64,000 bases of DNA from Cerioporus squamosus (Eukaryota > Basidiomycota > Agaricomycetes > Polyporales > Polyporaceae), in assembly GCA_022592435.1 (NCBI GenBank), contig JABYQS010000050.1, forward strand, positions 158,159 through 222,158, written 5' to 3'. A program made the position numbers and the translations under genes. The notes beneath the pieces were generated by a model. That model had not been told where the DNA came from. It saw nothing but the letters and a program-made list of their open reading frames with translations, and made no database searches. Positions 37,193-49,571 of the stretch are shown here, piece by piece; position 1 is the stretch's first letter; every line of letters starts with the position of its first letter.

Positions 37193-39900
37193 TCACAGCA
37201 CGTCCGATCGATGCCGCGCGTTCGAGCTAGGTACCAGCCTAATCCCGCCGCCCGGGAGGTCGCTCTCGCTCCCAGTCTCGATGTCTGAGCTTTCTGTGGA
37301 CGGTCGGTTCCACAGGCTCATGCTCTCCTCGCGGTCGTCATCGCGGTCGCCATGTGGGTAGTGTCGCCCGCCCGGTGAGCGCCCGAATAGGTGCATGTGT
37401 CGCGAGCGCGTCGAGGGAGACGTTGGGATCGGCTGACGATCACGACCACCAGGGGAGGAGTTTGACGATACGCCGGAGGGGAAGGATGATAGCGTGGTGG
37501 TAGAGGGTAGTCCCTCAGGGTACATGGGTGGACGGGTGAAGGAGTCGGTGCTGCCGCTGAGGACAGGCGGGGCAGTGAGCGGGGCAGTAGGATCGGAAAT
37601 GTCTTCCCGCGAGTCGAGAATGGAAAGATTGAGGACCTGGCCACCGGCCGTTGGCGTCTGCTCGCCGCCGTTAGTCCCGACTACGGACTCGTGGGACCAG
37701 CCAGCGGTGCTACTGACCGAGTCGTATTTGAAGCTGCTATGTAGCGCATTCCTGCGCTCGTGGGTCGCTGTATCGTCCCCTGTGCCAGGGACATGATACG
37801 AGTGCACGACGTCCTCGTCGCCGAACTTGATAGTCTGCTTGCGTTGTGCGAAAGGCGAGCCCAGCCCTGACGGCTGGCTAGCCACCGACACGCGGTCGTC
37901 GCCGGGTGCTTCAGGGGTGCTTGGCATGGGTTTGTCAAACAACTGATGCCGCTTGACGCCACCCAACGGGTCGTTGTGTAGGGGGAGTGGAGGGACAGGC
38001 TGGGTGCTGTAGCGGGAGCGAATAGATGCTGAGGCACGGCTGGACATGCTCATGCGTCTGGCACTCCGTGCTCGGATGATGCTGCCCATCGTTCCAAAGC
38101 TCCCACGAAGCGCGTCCATGCCGGGATCTTCGACAGCGGATAGGTTCTTTTCATCCACGCCCTCGGTGTTGCTCTTTGCGGCCTGTAACAGGAGGGTCGA
38201 GCGGCGGTCCAGCTTTTTGATTTGTGTGGGATCGACCTTGCTCAGCTGGAGCACAGTGATGCCGACGCAGATGACCAAAAATCCCATAACGAGAGTGATG
38301 ATCTGGACGACCGGTGCCTTGAGGCCCTGGAACAAGACAATCGTGGTGACCATCGAAAAGAAAGTGACTAGATGGGAAGTGTTCAGCTACGAGATCGAGG
38401 TTCGAGACCGGACTGCGGACATACAGATCACATAATATGTCGGTGTGACTTGAGATCGATGTCAGTTAAAGTAATAGCAGCCGGGTATCGGGAAGACAAA
38501 CCCATTGCTGAAACATATTCGCCAACAGTCAGTCGTTGCACTCCGCAAAGTTGAGAACCACTAACCAGTATTGAAGAGCGCCAGCGCCACATTGAGATAG
38601 TACACCTCCGTGACTTTCGGAACTGATTAGTACGTCATTGGCCCAAACCGACGGTTACTCACTTAGTGTTACAGCCACGAATACCATTAGGAAGTAAATA
38701 AACCAATGCTTGAACTAGAACGGAAGAGACATCAGCGACAACAGATTTCATACGAGTTCAGACACATACCTGGTTGTCGCCCATGGCAGTGGTCACAATA
38801 GCGGATCCCAGGCCAGTGGTAACACTGACGCTGATACCGCCAATCATACTGCACACCATGATGTACCATAGCATGCTCTTCTTGCCATATCTTTAACGGC
38901 ATTGTCACGATGGCACCTTCGTAAGCCAGACTTTGGAACGCACCTCGGAGCAAACCACAGGACAATCACCAACGAGGCGACGATGAGAATGGAGCCGTAC
39001 ACCAGGAAGCCCGGGGACAAGAACAGCTTCTGGAACTCAACAATCTGGCCAACGGACTCCTCCTGTGGACCTAAAATTCAATATGTTAGACGAAAAGTCG
39101 TGGACTGCGGCGATGCAGCAACGAAAGCTGTACCGTTCAGCGCTATGATAACGGAACCCAGCTGACGAGGTTACGGCGGGGTTAAGCGGAGGAATTCAAA
39201 GGTAGTAGAGACGGACGTACGACGCAGAGACCACATCCAAGCCAACCGAAGAAGCTCAGTTTCTCGTTGAGGAAGAGAGATGACAGGACCGCGCATATAA
39301 CGACCGAGAGTGCGCCCATAGGGGTCTGGAGGTGGATGTCACGGACGGTACCAATGAGATGCCTTGAACGCCTGACATACCACAACGATGGCCTCCACAA
39401 AAGCATATGCTACGGAGGATGAGCCACAGTATCGGATTAAAGGGTAGGACATACCAGCAAAGTTACAGATCTCGCCGAGAATCATCACTGCGCCAAGGTA
39501 AGCCCATACGCTATGTGCGCCAAGGCCACAAACTCACTGGTCATTCCTATCCACCATAGTGGCTACAGGAGTGTGAATGGGGGGCACATCTGGGAAACAT
39601 GAGGAATACACGCACCGACTTGAGGTATGCAACACCCTCACCCGCCACTAGACCGCGCTGAGACCGAATAAGACCCTTCTTCTTGAATACGAAACTGGAG
39701 CCGATGAGGAGGCCACTGGCTATCGCAAGGATGATGCCGATGATCTGAATCCACGGCATTAGACGAAGGACGGATGCCAACGAGAGGAACAGAATTGCCT
39801 TGAGGTTACCCGGGACGGTAAGGGAGCCAGACGCCGCGGAAGAGGAAGCAGAAGGAGCGGACGAGGTGGTGGACGTCGCAGTCGCCGAGGTCGAGGACAT
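37193..39900 (-). CDS. NIPA-type magnesium transporter (DUF803 family)
   Basis: This is a multi-pass membrane protein related to NIPA Mg2+ transporters. The start at 39900-39898 is followed by a Ser/Thr/Ala-rich leader of about 25 residues. Then come helices with the family hallmarks IIGIILAIASGLLIGSSFVF, KKKGLIRSQRG, LKSPLWWIGM, NFAAYAFVEAIVVTPMGALS, VVICAVLSSLFLNEKLSFFG, then LGSVIIALNGP, and further helices to LVMGFLVICVGITVLQLSKV (about 38240-38305). A long cytosolic Ser/Pro-rich tail of roughly 340 residues, probably disordered and phosphorylated, is encoded by the last exon and ends NARHRSDVL with stop at 37193-37195. About eight introns interrupt the membrane part. The long tail is typical of basidiomycete members. 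Confidence 0.92.
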
Positions 39901-42722
39901 GGTCGTGAATTAAAAGGTCGTAACGCGTATTTCACCAGTCCAGCCGAGTAGAGAGCCCCCAGCGGGCAAGCAGAGAGGAGGTGGAGAGACAAGATATGAC
40001 GACCTCGACCGTGGTGGGCCACAACAACAGTCCGCGGCGCTCGTCGCCGCCTCCCCGCTTACTGCGCCCCGACTAATCTGGCAATTGTGGGCCCACTCCG
40101 GCCGCTGCACCGCCGACCGCCCTCTCGGCGCGTAGCCTCCGTATCCTCTGCGTGTGGCCCTCCGAGCACTTCCAAATGAGGGACCGCAACCCCCGGCCCG
40201 GCGATGCTCTGGCATCTCAGATTCATACCCGCCGGGTATCAGAAGGGTCCCGGACACCCGGCTTTGATCCGGACAGCGACTCGTCCGACTTCTCGACTCG
40301 CTGTTGCATCGTTACCACCTCGACAGACTGTTCACCTTGGATCTTCTCTGCCACTCCCGTCCGCTGCGCAGCTCTCGACCGCACTCGATCTGACCTGGCT
40401 GCTACCTGGCTATCTGACATCTGTCCTCTGGTACTGTCGCTGCGTTCTCTCGACGCCAATCGCCACCGCCACTCGGTCCGACGCCAGCTACTGGATGCCA
40501 AGTAATGCCATTCGCATTGACGAGTGCTCCCTGCGCAACGCGCAACAGCCGTAAGGCAGTCGACATCGCGCCTGTATCTCAAAGCTGTACCAAGTCTTCG
40601 ATCTCAACAGATGCCATTAGGGCCTTCCACGGGATCAAGTTACCGTCTATCTGATCACCGCAGAAGAGGAGCCGGTCAATCCGTAGTCTGATTACTTCGT
40701 CGCAGTGGACGATGATGTCCTGCGTGGTGCGCATATGTCTGTCTTATATACAGCCGTATAGAAGAAATCTCTGCTCTGTACCTCTTCGTCGAGGACAGAC
40801 CTGTCGGTTCGCCAGGAAGGTACGAGTCTCAGCGCCGTTATGCTATGTTGTGAGATGCTCAATTCTCGCCAGTGCTACTTCTTTATGGATGTCCCAACAC
40901 TACTTTGTATCCGGCTACAGAACTTGACTTCGCCCTCATTATGATGAGATCTGTTCTTGGTGGCAAGCTGAATCTGTCCTCTCAACACCTCGAAGCTCAG
41001 AGTTGGTGTTTGCTGCAAACCTCTCCGTAGGCGATTGCCAAACACGTTGCAAGCGCAGACAACCACGAAGTCAAGAGTGAACGGCTAGTCCACATGAACC
41101 CTGGTAAGTAACTTCCCGCTCCCTCACTTGGCCGAGAGTCTCTGTCGTGGCTAGATGACTCCGGTGCGTCAGAGCGTATATGGTTGGAAAGCGAAGGAGC
41201 CCCATAACTCTGCACCGCTGCGTAGAGCCAGACCGTCGTGCTGCGCGCGCGTCCATGGCCACCGGGGTCCGCTGTCGAGTCGGAAGGCCCTCAAGCTTCA
41301 TGCACTTCTCTTTAGCCCCCAATCTTGACTGGACATGTGTGGCGCGAACCATACCTCGCAAATTGCCGGAACCAACTGTGCTTCGCAGTGCGATCCGCAT
41401 GTGCGCGCCACTGGGCAATACCAGACAGCTCAACGTCCCATGGACGCCTCCTACTTAGTCCCGGTTCACGATCCTAGTGGCCGCCGACGTCTCTGACGTC
41501 GCGAAACTGTTCACCGCGGTGCGCACATCCTTCACTCCTCCCACCTTTGAACTCACACGGGTGACGGGTATATGGGGACTTCGAGATAACAGGCTTAGAC
41601 ATGCTGCTTGCTCGTCACGGCAGGCTGTGCGCGCGTTGGAGGGTCGTTCTCACTGCGGCCGTTTGCGATCACAGCCTGTCGTAACTGCTGTCAGCTATGT
41701 GTGAGTGTATCTGCGCACATCTCACGACGCCCGCTTTCCGTGTTGCTCGCCGGTCGGGACTGACAGTCTGAGGTGGCGCTAACCGAGTCAGCGCATATCA
41801 CTTATCAGTACTGCGTGGCCACTGCTGGATGTGCTCACTCTTAAGGCCTGACACGCGTCATGACCACATCCGGCAAACACCCGGTCTTCATCGGGATTCA
41901 CGGTTGAGTACACAGCTACGTCCATTTGCGTCTAGTACGACCTGTTTTCTGGACGAGGGTCGAGAAATGGACCCTTCTTCCGCCAGCTCAAGATTTACTG
42001 CGGAGCAGCGCAGCGGGCACGCTCGGGTGGACAGCCGGGTTCTCGTCGAGTCTGAGGCTGTTCGACACACAGGGACCCATGACCGCTTCGCGGCGGAGTA
42101 CCGGCACTCCGCTCGAGGATCCGAGAGAGTTGCAGGGTGTCATTTGAGCCTGGATTGACCCTTGAAGATATGGCCTTGTGAGCGAAGTCCCGATGGGTTG
42201 GAACAACCCTCGAGCGAGGTGGCTTGGTCTGCTTGGTAGGGGTTATTGATGCTGTACACACAGCCTTGATGGAAACACTTGCGCATATCAGGCAGTAGGG
42301 CGGGCGCAGCAGGAAACATGGAGAGCAGCTGTCATGGACGTAATAGGATGGAAGGCTCGATGGGAAGCCACGGTGCGTTAACGCGTTACGCATATCTTAC
42401 TGCTGCGGAGCGACTAATTAGCGAACAGATGCTGAAGAAATGCATCTTACGGAGCAGCGAACCAGGGCCCGCGGTTTTGATGAAACGCTTCCAGACCGTC
42501 ACTATCCCACACGTCGTCCGTTCTAACCAATTGCGAGGTCCCAAACGCGCGTAACTGCCATGGGTCCGATACGTTCTCACCGATGTCGCCGCGCGTGAAA
42601 TGCCCGTTATGCGCGCAGCACCTCCCCGCTCCCAGGCAGCCTTCTAGTATATAGGTCCTGGGTATAGAAGCTGCGTGGTTTCACTGGGACCTGTTCTGTC
42701 TCTTGCAAGTTGCTGCCATACC
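39901..42722. other. Gene-poor stretch of about 2.8 kb
   Basis: It contains the promoter of the NIPA gene at the left and of the DOMON-b561 gene at the right. I see only short, overlapping, unrecognised open frames (for example 40152-40505 plus and 41995-42393 minus), and no RNA gene. Confidence 0.5.
42648..42654 (+). promoter_or_regulatory. TATA-like box of the DOMON-b561 gene
   Basis: TATATAG lies 69 bp upstream of the ATG at 42723. It is a sequence match only. Confidence 0.45.
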
Positions 42723-44535
42723 ATGCGCTCGGGTCTCAGACTACTCTTCCTCGGGTTCGCTTCCCTTGTCGCTGCGAAGGATGGCCGGGTAAGTCACTGT
42801 GGTGTTCAGTCCGTACGGCGCGTCGTGCTAACCCGAGATGGCCGTTCTTGCAGGGAAGGGGCAGCGACGACTCATATGGCGGTGGCGACGACCATGGGGA
42901 TGCGAGCGGGACGTCCTCAACCTCAAATCCGATCGCCACGGGCGCTGCCGCGTCCAGTACTTCGTCAAACTCGACGTCGGGCTTGACTGGTGGCACAAAA
43001 TGTGTAGGTTCATACATGTGTATCTCCGGCATCGTCAACGGTTCGACCGTACAATGTGAGTGTCCTCATCCTCTTGAGGACATCTTCCGCAGCGTCTGAC
43101 CCACGACATTGCAGACACCATGCAAAGCACTGGCAAAGCAGACCTTGGTTGGATGGCTCTGTGAGCAACCTTGCCTCTCACAGCAAGTTTACATTGCTCA
43201 CCTCGATACTTACGACAGTGGCTTTGGCACTCAGATGGCCAACACGCCCATGGTCATCATGTGGCCCAACTCCGACGGCACCCTCACCATCTCGCAACGG
43301 AAAGCTCCTGGAGAAGTCATGCCCACCGTGGACGCGTCGCCGCCTCGCGTCGCCAGCGCTGACGCCGCAGCGAGCGATCTAACCGGGACACAGCCCAAGC
43401 TGACGTTTACTATCCCGGTACGCTCACGTCGCCCGACGCCGCCAGCGCTCGGGGCTGCCGCTGTCACACCTTTGTTGTTGCTAATGCCCGCCCCTGATGC
43501 AGTCTGACGGCTCCACGACGGCAAACTTGATCTGGGCATTTGGCAACACAAATCCCGGCAGCAAGTCCACCGACGCAAGCCTCGAGCAACACCTCGATTC
43601 GGCCGCCACAACCCTCGACCTCTCGCAGCCCATCTCGTCGGGTAACGGCACATCCGACCCTGTCAGCGACCCGAATGCGTCCAGCGGCGGCTCGGAGAGC
43701 ACGCCCCTGCTCCCCTTCCAGAAGATGATTGTCGCGCACGCGCTCCTGTGCACCATCGGGTTCCTGATCCTGCTCCCCGCCGGCGCCCTCCTCGCGCGCT
43801 ATGCGCGCACGTTCACCAGCGGCTGGTTCCAGGGTCACTGGCTGTTTCAGTTTGCTATTGGTACGAGCCGCTCGATGTGGGTTTCACGTCGGTCTTTACT
43901 GATGTTGTCGGCCGTGTCACAGCGGGTCCTGTCATCGTCTCTGGCGTCGCGGTCGGCATCGCCGCCGTATCCAGTGCCGGCGCGATGCACTTGGACGACG
44001 ACCACAAGCGTTGGGGCATCGCCATTTTTGTGCTCTACTTCATTCAGTGCGCACTCGGCGCGATCGTGCATTGGATCAAGCCGACGTCTTGGACCGTGCG
44101 GAAGAAGCGCCCCGTCCAGAATTACTTCCATGCTATTGTTGGCATTATAGTCATTGGTCTGGGGTTCTTCCAGGTGGGACCAAGTGCTTCGGTGTTCGCG
44201 GGTGTTCCACCTCTTATCTGACATTTTTATGTCATAGGTCCGCAATGGCTTCAGCGAGGAATGGACGAGGGTGTCGGGCAGGCCACCAATCAGCAACGCT
44301 GTCAACATCGTGTGGTATGTTTGGGTTGTGGTAAGTTCCGAGCTTTGCATCGTCGTGGACACGAACACTGACATCTACGGCCTTGTAGCTCGTTCCAGTT
44401 CTCTATCTCGCTGGACTTGCTCTGCTCCCGAAGCAGTTCCGGCAAGAGCGGCCACGCCAAAAGCAGGCCCCTTCCGAAGACTACGCTATGCGGCCTGGCT
44501 ACACTGACGAGCCTCGCTACTCTGACCGGCAATGA
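42723..44535 (+). CDS. Secreted-side DOMON haem domain fused to a cytochrome b561 membrane domain
   Basis: This is a predicted transmembrane redox protein that moves electrons between a haem-binding DOMON (CDH-cytochrome-like) domain outside the membrane and the b561 core. The signal peptide MRSGLRLLFLGFASLVAAKD starts at 42723. A Gly/Ser/Thr-rich linker precedes the DOMON part: CVGSYMCISGIVNGSTVQ, LGWMALGFGTQMANTPMVIM, LIWAFGNTNPGS. The b561 part begins LLPFQKMIVAHALLCTIGFL and continues with LLPAGALLARYARTF, WFQGHWLFQF, DDHKRWGIAIFVLYFIQCAL and VQNYFHAIVGIIVIGLGFFQ. These carry the conserved histidines (AHALL, GHW, DHKRWG, YFHA) that bind the two haems. A cytosolic tail ends at 44535. The next gene is a paralogue of the b561 half. 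Confidence 0.92.
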
Positions 44536-45530
44536 GAGAGGCAGACTGCATAGCTAGAGCTGTACCATCTTGCTTTGTCGAGTCTCACATTGTTGCTCCG
44601 TGGCCGCGTTTCACTTACTGAGGGTTGGACGGCGGACGTTCCTGATCTTGAACGATGGACAGCGAAATGACTTGTTGATGACCTCCATATGTCGTATACA
44701 ACCACGCCGCGGACGATCCTATTTGTAGCGTAAGATCTTGGTAGTACTACGAGCATCCCGATAGAATGTTGACGATATGCACCCCTTCGAGAAAGCAGAT
44801 CGGATCAAAGCTTGAGCGCTTAGATTCGAGGTCGGGGTGAGCGGTGCTGCCTCCTCAACGTTCCACGACGACGATGCGTTCATGCATGTCGGTCTTTCGG
44901 ATGCCTCTGTGAGGTGCGGAGCACCTTTGATGTGAGTAAATTGGCGTATTCGAGCCTCATCATTGGCTAACAGACTGCCGGACTTCGCATGGGTACAGCA
45001 TTCGCAGGCAATGTTCAGCTTCCGGATGGTACGAGCTGATCACTGCACGCAGTTGTTCCCGCTTCTGCTTTCCACGATGTCCGAGCATCGAGCATACTTG
45101 CCAGCACGTCACTGTCTCATCCCGATACCCTGTCGCTGGAGGAGGGTGCAGGTGCGTACAGGTTCCTTCCCACAACCCCAACGTTTTCTCTCACACGAAC
45201 AGAGTAGAATTGGCCGCGGACGTCCACCCTCCGCTATGCAGGAGTGTGCGCAGCTTCTCACCTCAGGATGGTGTGAAAGAGAGTCGGCCGGCTTCCTCGA
45301 CGACAGAATAGTCCGGCTACTTTAGACGTCCTCAAATCCCACCACTGAGACTGGTTTGCGTTATAAACATGCCTCCAATGTGGCCTGTGTCCTACACCCT
45401 GCTCGTACGTCCCTTTTTCCCCTGCTTGGCATGTCTATGTTCTGACATTTGAGGTTGACTGGATGGCAGGAGCTCGCAAACGGGAACACGCCCAGTCCAC
45501 TCTCGTATCGCCTCCCCTAGCGCTCCCAAC
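44536..45530. other. Spacer between the two b561 genes
   Basis: No gene is seen. The right end has a TATA box at 45362-45367 followed by a likely leader with a short upstream ATG frame at 45369. Confidence 0.5.
45362..45367 (+). promoter_or_regulatory. TATA box of the second cytochrome b561 gene
   Basis: TATAAA lies about 165 bp upstream of the start at 45531. An ATG sits only 2 bp after it (45369), too close to the TATA box to be in a transcript that starts at the usual distance. This supports the downstream start. Confidence 0.5.
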
Positions 45531-46490
45531 ATGTCCGGGCTCGTCATCCCGCTCGTGCCCTTCGAGAAATACATCGTTGGGCACGCAGTCCTGTGCGTGA
45601 TCGGCTTTTTGGGTCTGCTCCCTCTCGGCGCCCTCCTCGCGCGATACACGCGCACGTACAGCCCAGCGTGGTTCACTGCGCACTGGGTTGTCCAGTTCGC
45701 GATAGGTGCGTTCCACGCTATTACGTTCCTACTCCCTCTACGTCACAACCGCAGACATTCCCCCGCGTTTCTGCCTTTTCTTGCGGTGCACTGACTCCCT
45801 ACGTGTTGACAGCGGGCCCCGTTATTATCACTGGCGTTGCTCTTGGCATACACGCTGTTGAGCTCGCGCAGTCCGGTGGCACAAACGACGTCCACAAGAG
45901 GTGGGGCATCGCCATCTTCGTGCTGTACCTCGCGCAGCTGGCCCTGGGAGCGACCATCCACTACTACAAGCCCCGCGCGTGGGCCAAGGGTGCAGGCCGC
46001 CGTCCATTCCAGAATTACTTCCATGCCGCCTTCGGACTGTTGCTCATCGCCTTCGCGATGTTTCAGGTGAGTGCACCTACACGTCGCATTCGCTGCTGCG
46101 CAGCACCAGATTTAGTGGTGTCCGCGGCTTCTTCCATTCTTCGATCTGTCAGGGTGGGATGTGGTTGCTGATTTGTCGCGTACCTCCACCAGGTCCGCAC
46201 GGGCTTCCGCTCGGAATGGCCTGCGCAAACTGGACGGGGCCCCATTTCGAACGGCGCCAACGTCTTCTGGTATGTTTGGATCATCGTGAGTACCTTCAAG
46301 TTGAACAATTGGACGACGCGGTGCTCATCGGAGTGTCATTCAGCTTCTCGCACTGGCTTACTTCGGTGGGCTTGCCCTGCTCTTCCGTCAGTTCAGGCAG
46401 GAGAGGGAAGTCCGGCAAAACCAGCCCTGGACAGAGATGAAGCGGCCTATCGTACACGAAGGGCAGCCGTCCGCGGCAACGGATTCGTAG
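45531..46490 (+). CDS. Cytochrome b561 membrane protein lacking a DOMON domain
   Basis: This is a tandem relative of the preceding gene that keeps only the membrane redox core. It starts MSGLVIPLVPFEKYIVGHAV and goes on LGLLPLGALLARYTRTYSP, AHWVVQFAI, then after an intron (about 45706-45811) AGPVIITGVALGIHAVE, DVHKRWGIAIFVLYLAQLAL, PFQNYFHAAFGLLLIAFAMF and VFWYVWIILLALAYFGGLAL. The tail ends PSAATDS with stop 46488-46490. The histidines equivalent to those in the fused paralogue are kept. No DOMON sequence precedes it, and a stop closes the frame of any simple upstream exon. Its partner donor or acceptor cannot be told from sequence. Confidence 0.88.
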
Positions 46491-47132
46491 ACTGTTTGAG
46501 AGCTGATAGACCATATAATGTTGTTTTCGTGGAGTAGCAGCTATAGCATGGTTTCAGAGTGTATGATCCACCGTGTTCTACGAATAGCACGATGACGTGA
46601 ACGACAATTCACAATATCTTACTTCTTCGAAGAAGGAGTACCGTCACAACGGCGCAACGATGTTTACCTCATAACCCCGGGCCTACATGGCTATCGTTCC
46701 AACTAGGATGTCACCATGATGCGTATTGAGCGACACCCTGATAGTTGCGTGCCGAAGGAACTGTTCCTGGTTACACCGAGCTCAACAATGGTGCGATCGC
46801 CAGCAGGCAACGGTCACCGGTAGTCGGGTAGTAGCAAGCAGCCAGTGTCCGTTTCGAATCGCACTCACTAATAAAGTGCACTGATGGTACGTACAGGTTC
46901 TCAGGCTTTCCATCTTCTTGCCTTCGGGCCGGGCGTGGATCGCACCGGGCCGAGCTGTGGGGCAAGCGACGTCTTCGCTGCGCGGCAGTGGACTTGCACC
47001 GCGTCCTGCGGCTCTGCCAGCTGCGCACCCGTCAGCAATTCATGCTCCTGTACTGCACGGTTCCTCCCTAGCTAGCTTTGACGCGACTCGCCAGACTTGT
47101 GTGCTTGATTTACACTGGGTCGAAGCAATCCC
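46491..47132. other. Intergenic spacer
   Basis: No recognisable gene is present. It is the 3' flank of the b561 gene and the promoter of the acyltransferase. Confidence 0.55.
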
Positions 47133-49405
47133 ATGACAGCGCCGCCAGCAGGCTCACCGACACCATGGTCCTACCTGTTCATCCGGTATGCAACCGTTCG
47201 TCCACGACGAGGACAACAGCTTACGAAGGGGCGCATGCGTAGATGGTTGTTCAAGTTCGTGCTGAAGATATTCTACGGCACCATAGTCGTGGAAAACGTT
47301 GACTATATACCGCCGCGGGGCAGACCATGGTGAGTTCCCAGCCTCACGCTGTGATGGACGCGTCGCTGACCGGCACGACAGCATAGTCTGTGCTAACCAT
47401 AGCAACTCACTCACGGACGCATTGTGAGTGCTCCCTTACGCGTTGGTGTGTATGTCACGCATGAACGCTTCCGAACAGACTTCTTGTCACTTCCATTCCA
47501 TCGAGGGTTCGCCGTTCGGCTCCTTAGGTGCATACAAGCTCTCACTTCGCCCGTTACAGAAGCGCAACCTCCTCAGATTGACTGCAAAATCCACCCAGTT
47601 CGGAAGGAAGAACTTCACGAGCTGGCTCATCGAGTCTGCCGGAACGGTGCCAATCAAAAGGCGCAGGGACTTTGGGGACGGACAGGTGGATAACTCTGAT
47701 GCCATGCAGCATCTCATGGAGGTGAGTTACGTTGTCTTCATTCGCCCTTCATAACATACGTGAGTCTCGGGATGGTTGCAACGGTATGAAGAATGCCGTC
47801 GCGAGAAGCGCACCTGCAGCATCTCAATAGTTGGGATGAGAGGAGCTTAGCATTGCTGTGGCAGTGGCTTAACGTGCCGGTACTCTGAACTCGCTCTGCT
47901 CTCGTCAATATGCCGACGAGGTATCGCAAGGTCTGACTAAGTTTGTAGGCACTGGAGCTTGGGGATGCTGTGTGCCTCTTCCCAGAAGGGATGAGCAGGT
48001 ACCATCCTACCATTGCCCCACTGAAGACCGGAGGTACGTGAACGAAGGTGTTCCATAAATTGATCTCACCATTCACACTCTGTCTTCTTAGTTGCAAGGC
48101 TCGTCTCCGATATGCTGTCCCGCAACCGCCACAACCCGGACTTCGAGATTGATGTCCTGACCTGTTCAATCACGTACATGTGCGTCGCTCAAAGCAACTT
48201 CTTGATTACACATGTACTCACACTACTGCAGGCACCGGCAGCACTTCCGTTCGGACGTGCTAGTCACCTTCCATCCTCCCATGAAATTCACTCCGAAGGT
48301 CATATACTCTGTTATAACGCAACAATACCATGCTGATGATATAACAGGACAATCCTGAGCTCCTGACGCCGATTAACTACACGGAGATTAGGTCCTTGAC
48401 GGCCAAGATGCACCAGCAGATCAGTTCAGGGACGTTGGATGCACCCTCGTGGAGGCTCATCCGCATAGCCAAGCTTGCCGCGAGAATGTACGCGCCGCTT
48501 GGTACGACCATGTCTCTAGGCGACTACGTCCGTGTCGTCCGCACGTTCCTCGAGGCGTTCAAGTGGGCGGAAGCGCCACGGAACGAGACGTCCAGCGACG
48601 GCGAGGCGCCTCCGGCCGAGCAAGTTGCTCGCGAGGACATGAAGATCGTCCAGCTTGGGCGCGACTTGAAGGTACGGCACCATGCCGACGAGCAACGCTG
48701 CAGAGTATTGATACTTTGTCCCAGGAGTACCAAGATCAGCTGTCGCGTTGGGGCATCAAAGACGATCGCGTCCGCCGCCCTCTCACTCGCCCAACCATCC
48801 TCTACCGGATATGTCTGCGAGCCGCCTGGTCGCTCATCCTCCTGACCATCTCCCTGCCCGGCCTCATCCTCTGGCTTCCTGTCTTCATCACCACCTTCAT
48901 TGCCGTGCACCAATTCAAGCGCACCGGTCCAGTCTGGGACACATACGACGAGATCGCGCAGTACAAACTGACTTACGGGCTGATCTCCAGCCTCTGCATC
49001 TGGTTCTTCTCCATGCTCGTCACGCTCCCGATCGCACCGCTCACCGCCGTCCTCGTGCCCGTCGCGATGTGGATGAGCCTGCGGTGGATGGAGGACGCAG
49101 TGTCGGCGTTCCGCGCCCTGACGTCCCTCACGCGGCTCCTCTGGATCGGGAAGCCCGCGCTGCGACAAATGCGGGAGAAGCGGGAGGACCTGCACCGTCG
49201 CGTCATGGAGCTCGCTGTGGGCACGCTCGGCCTGCCGGAGGAGCCCGAGAAGTACTTCGCGGATAGTGGCGGGAAGGAGAAGGGCCGCGTACTCGGGCGG
49301 TGGGCGAGCAAGGCCAAGTACTTCTCCGTGCGCAGGCGGAGAAAGCGCGACTGGAACGAGACGCTGCGCCTGTACGACGTGGACTACCCGGACGACGACT
49401 ACTGA
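47133..49405 (+). CDS. PlsC-type glycerolipid acyltransferase, second copy in the window
   Basis: This is a predicted ER membrane acyltransferase of the glycerol-3-phosphate/DHAP acyltransferase group. It starts MTAPPAGSPTPWSYLFIRYA. The acyl-transfer motif H-x4-D is in CIVCANHSNSLTDALLLV, assembled across introns at about 47333-47383 and 47416-47470. Another intron (about 47512-47568) joins SIPSR to KRNLLRLTAKSTQFGRK. Motif III is LGDAVCLFPEGMSRYHP at about 47958-48002. A C-terminal half follows with two strong membrane segments (LILLTISLPGLILWLPVFIT and SMLVTLPIAPLTAVLVPVAM) and a charged tail ending DVDYPDDDY. The organisation resembles the minus-strand enzyme at 25785-28811, but the motif residues and the tail differ, so it is a diverged paralogue. 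Confidence 0.88.
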
Positions 49406-49571
49406 AGTTCCAAGGTATATATATATATTCGATCTACGTGATGCTGATGACGATGAGAGCTGGGTAAATGTGTACATAGAGAGAGCGGAACGGACAGGCA
49501 TGGGGGTAACTGGAGATACAACGCAAACCAGATGGACGTATCACGATAGTCTATTCAGCAGCAGAGCAGGC

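Noticed and set aside
45369..45530. Upstream exon starting at the ATG 45369 for the second b561 gene
   Set aside because: The exon joins out of frame and meets a stop, and the ATG lies only 2 bp after the TATA box.
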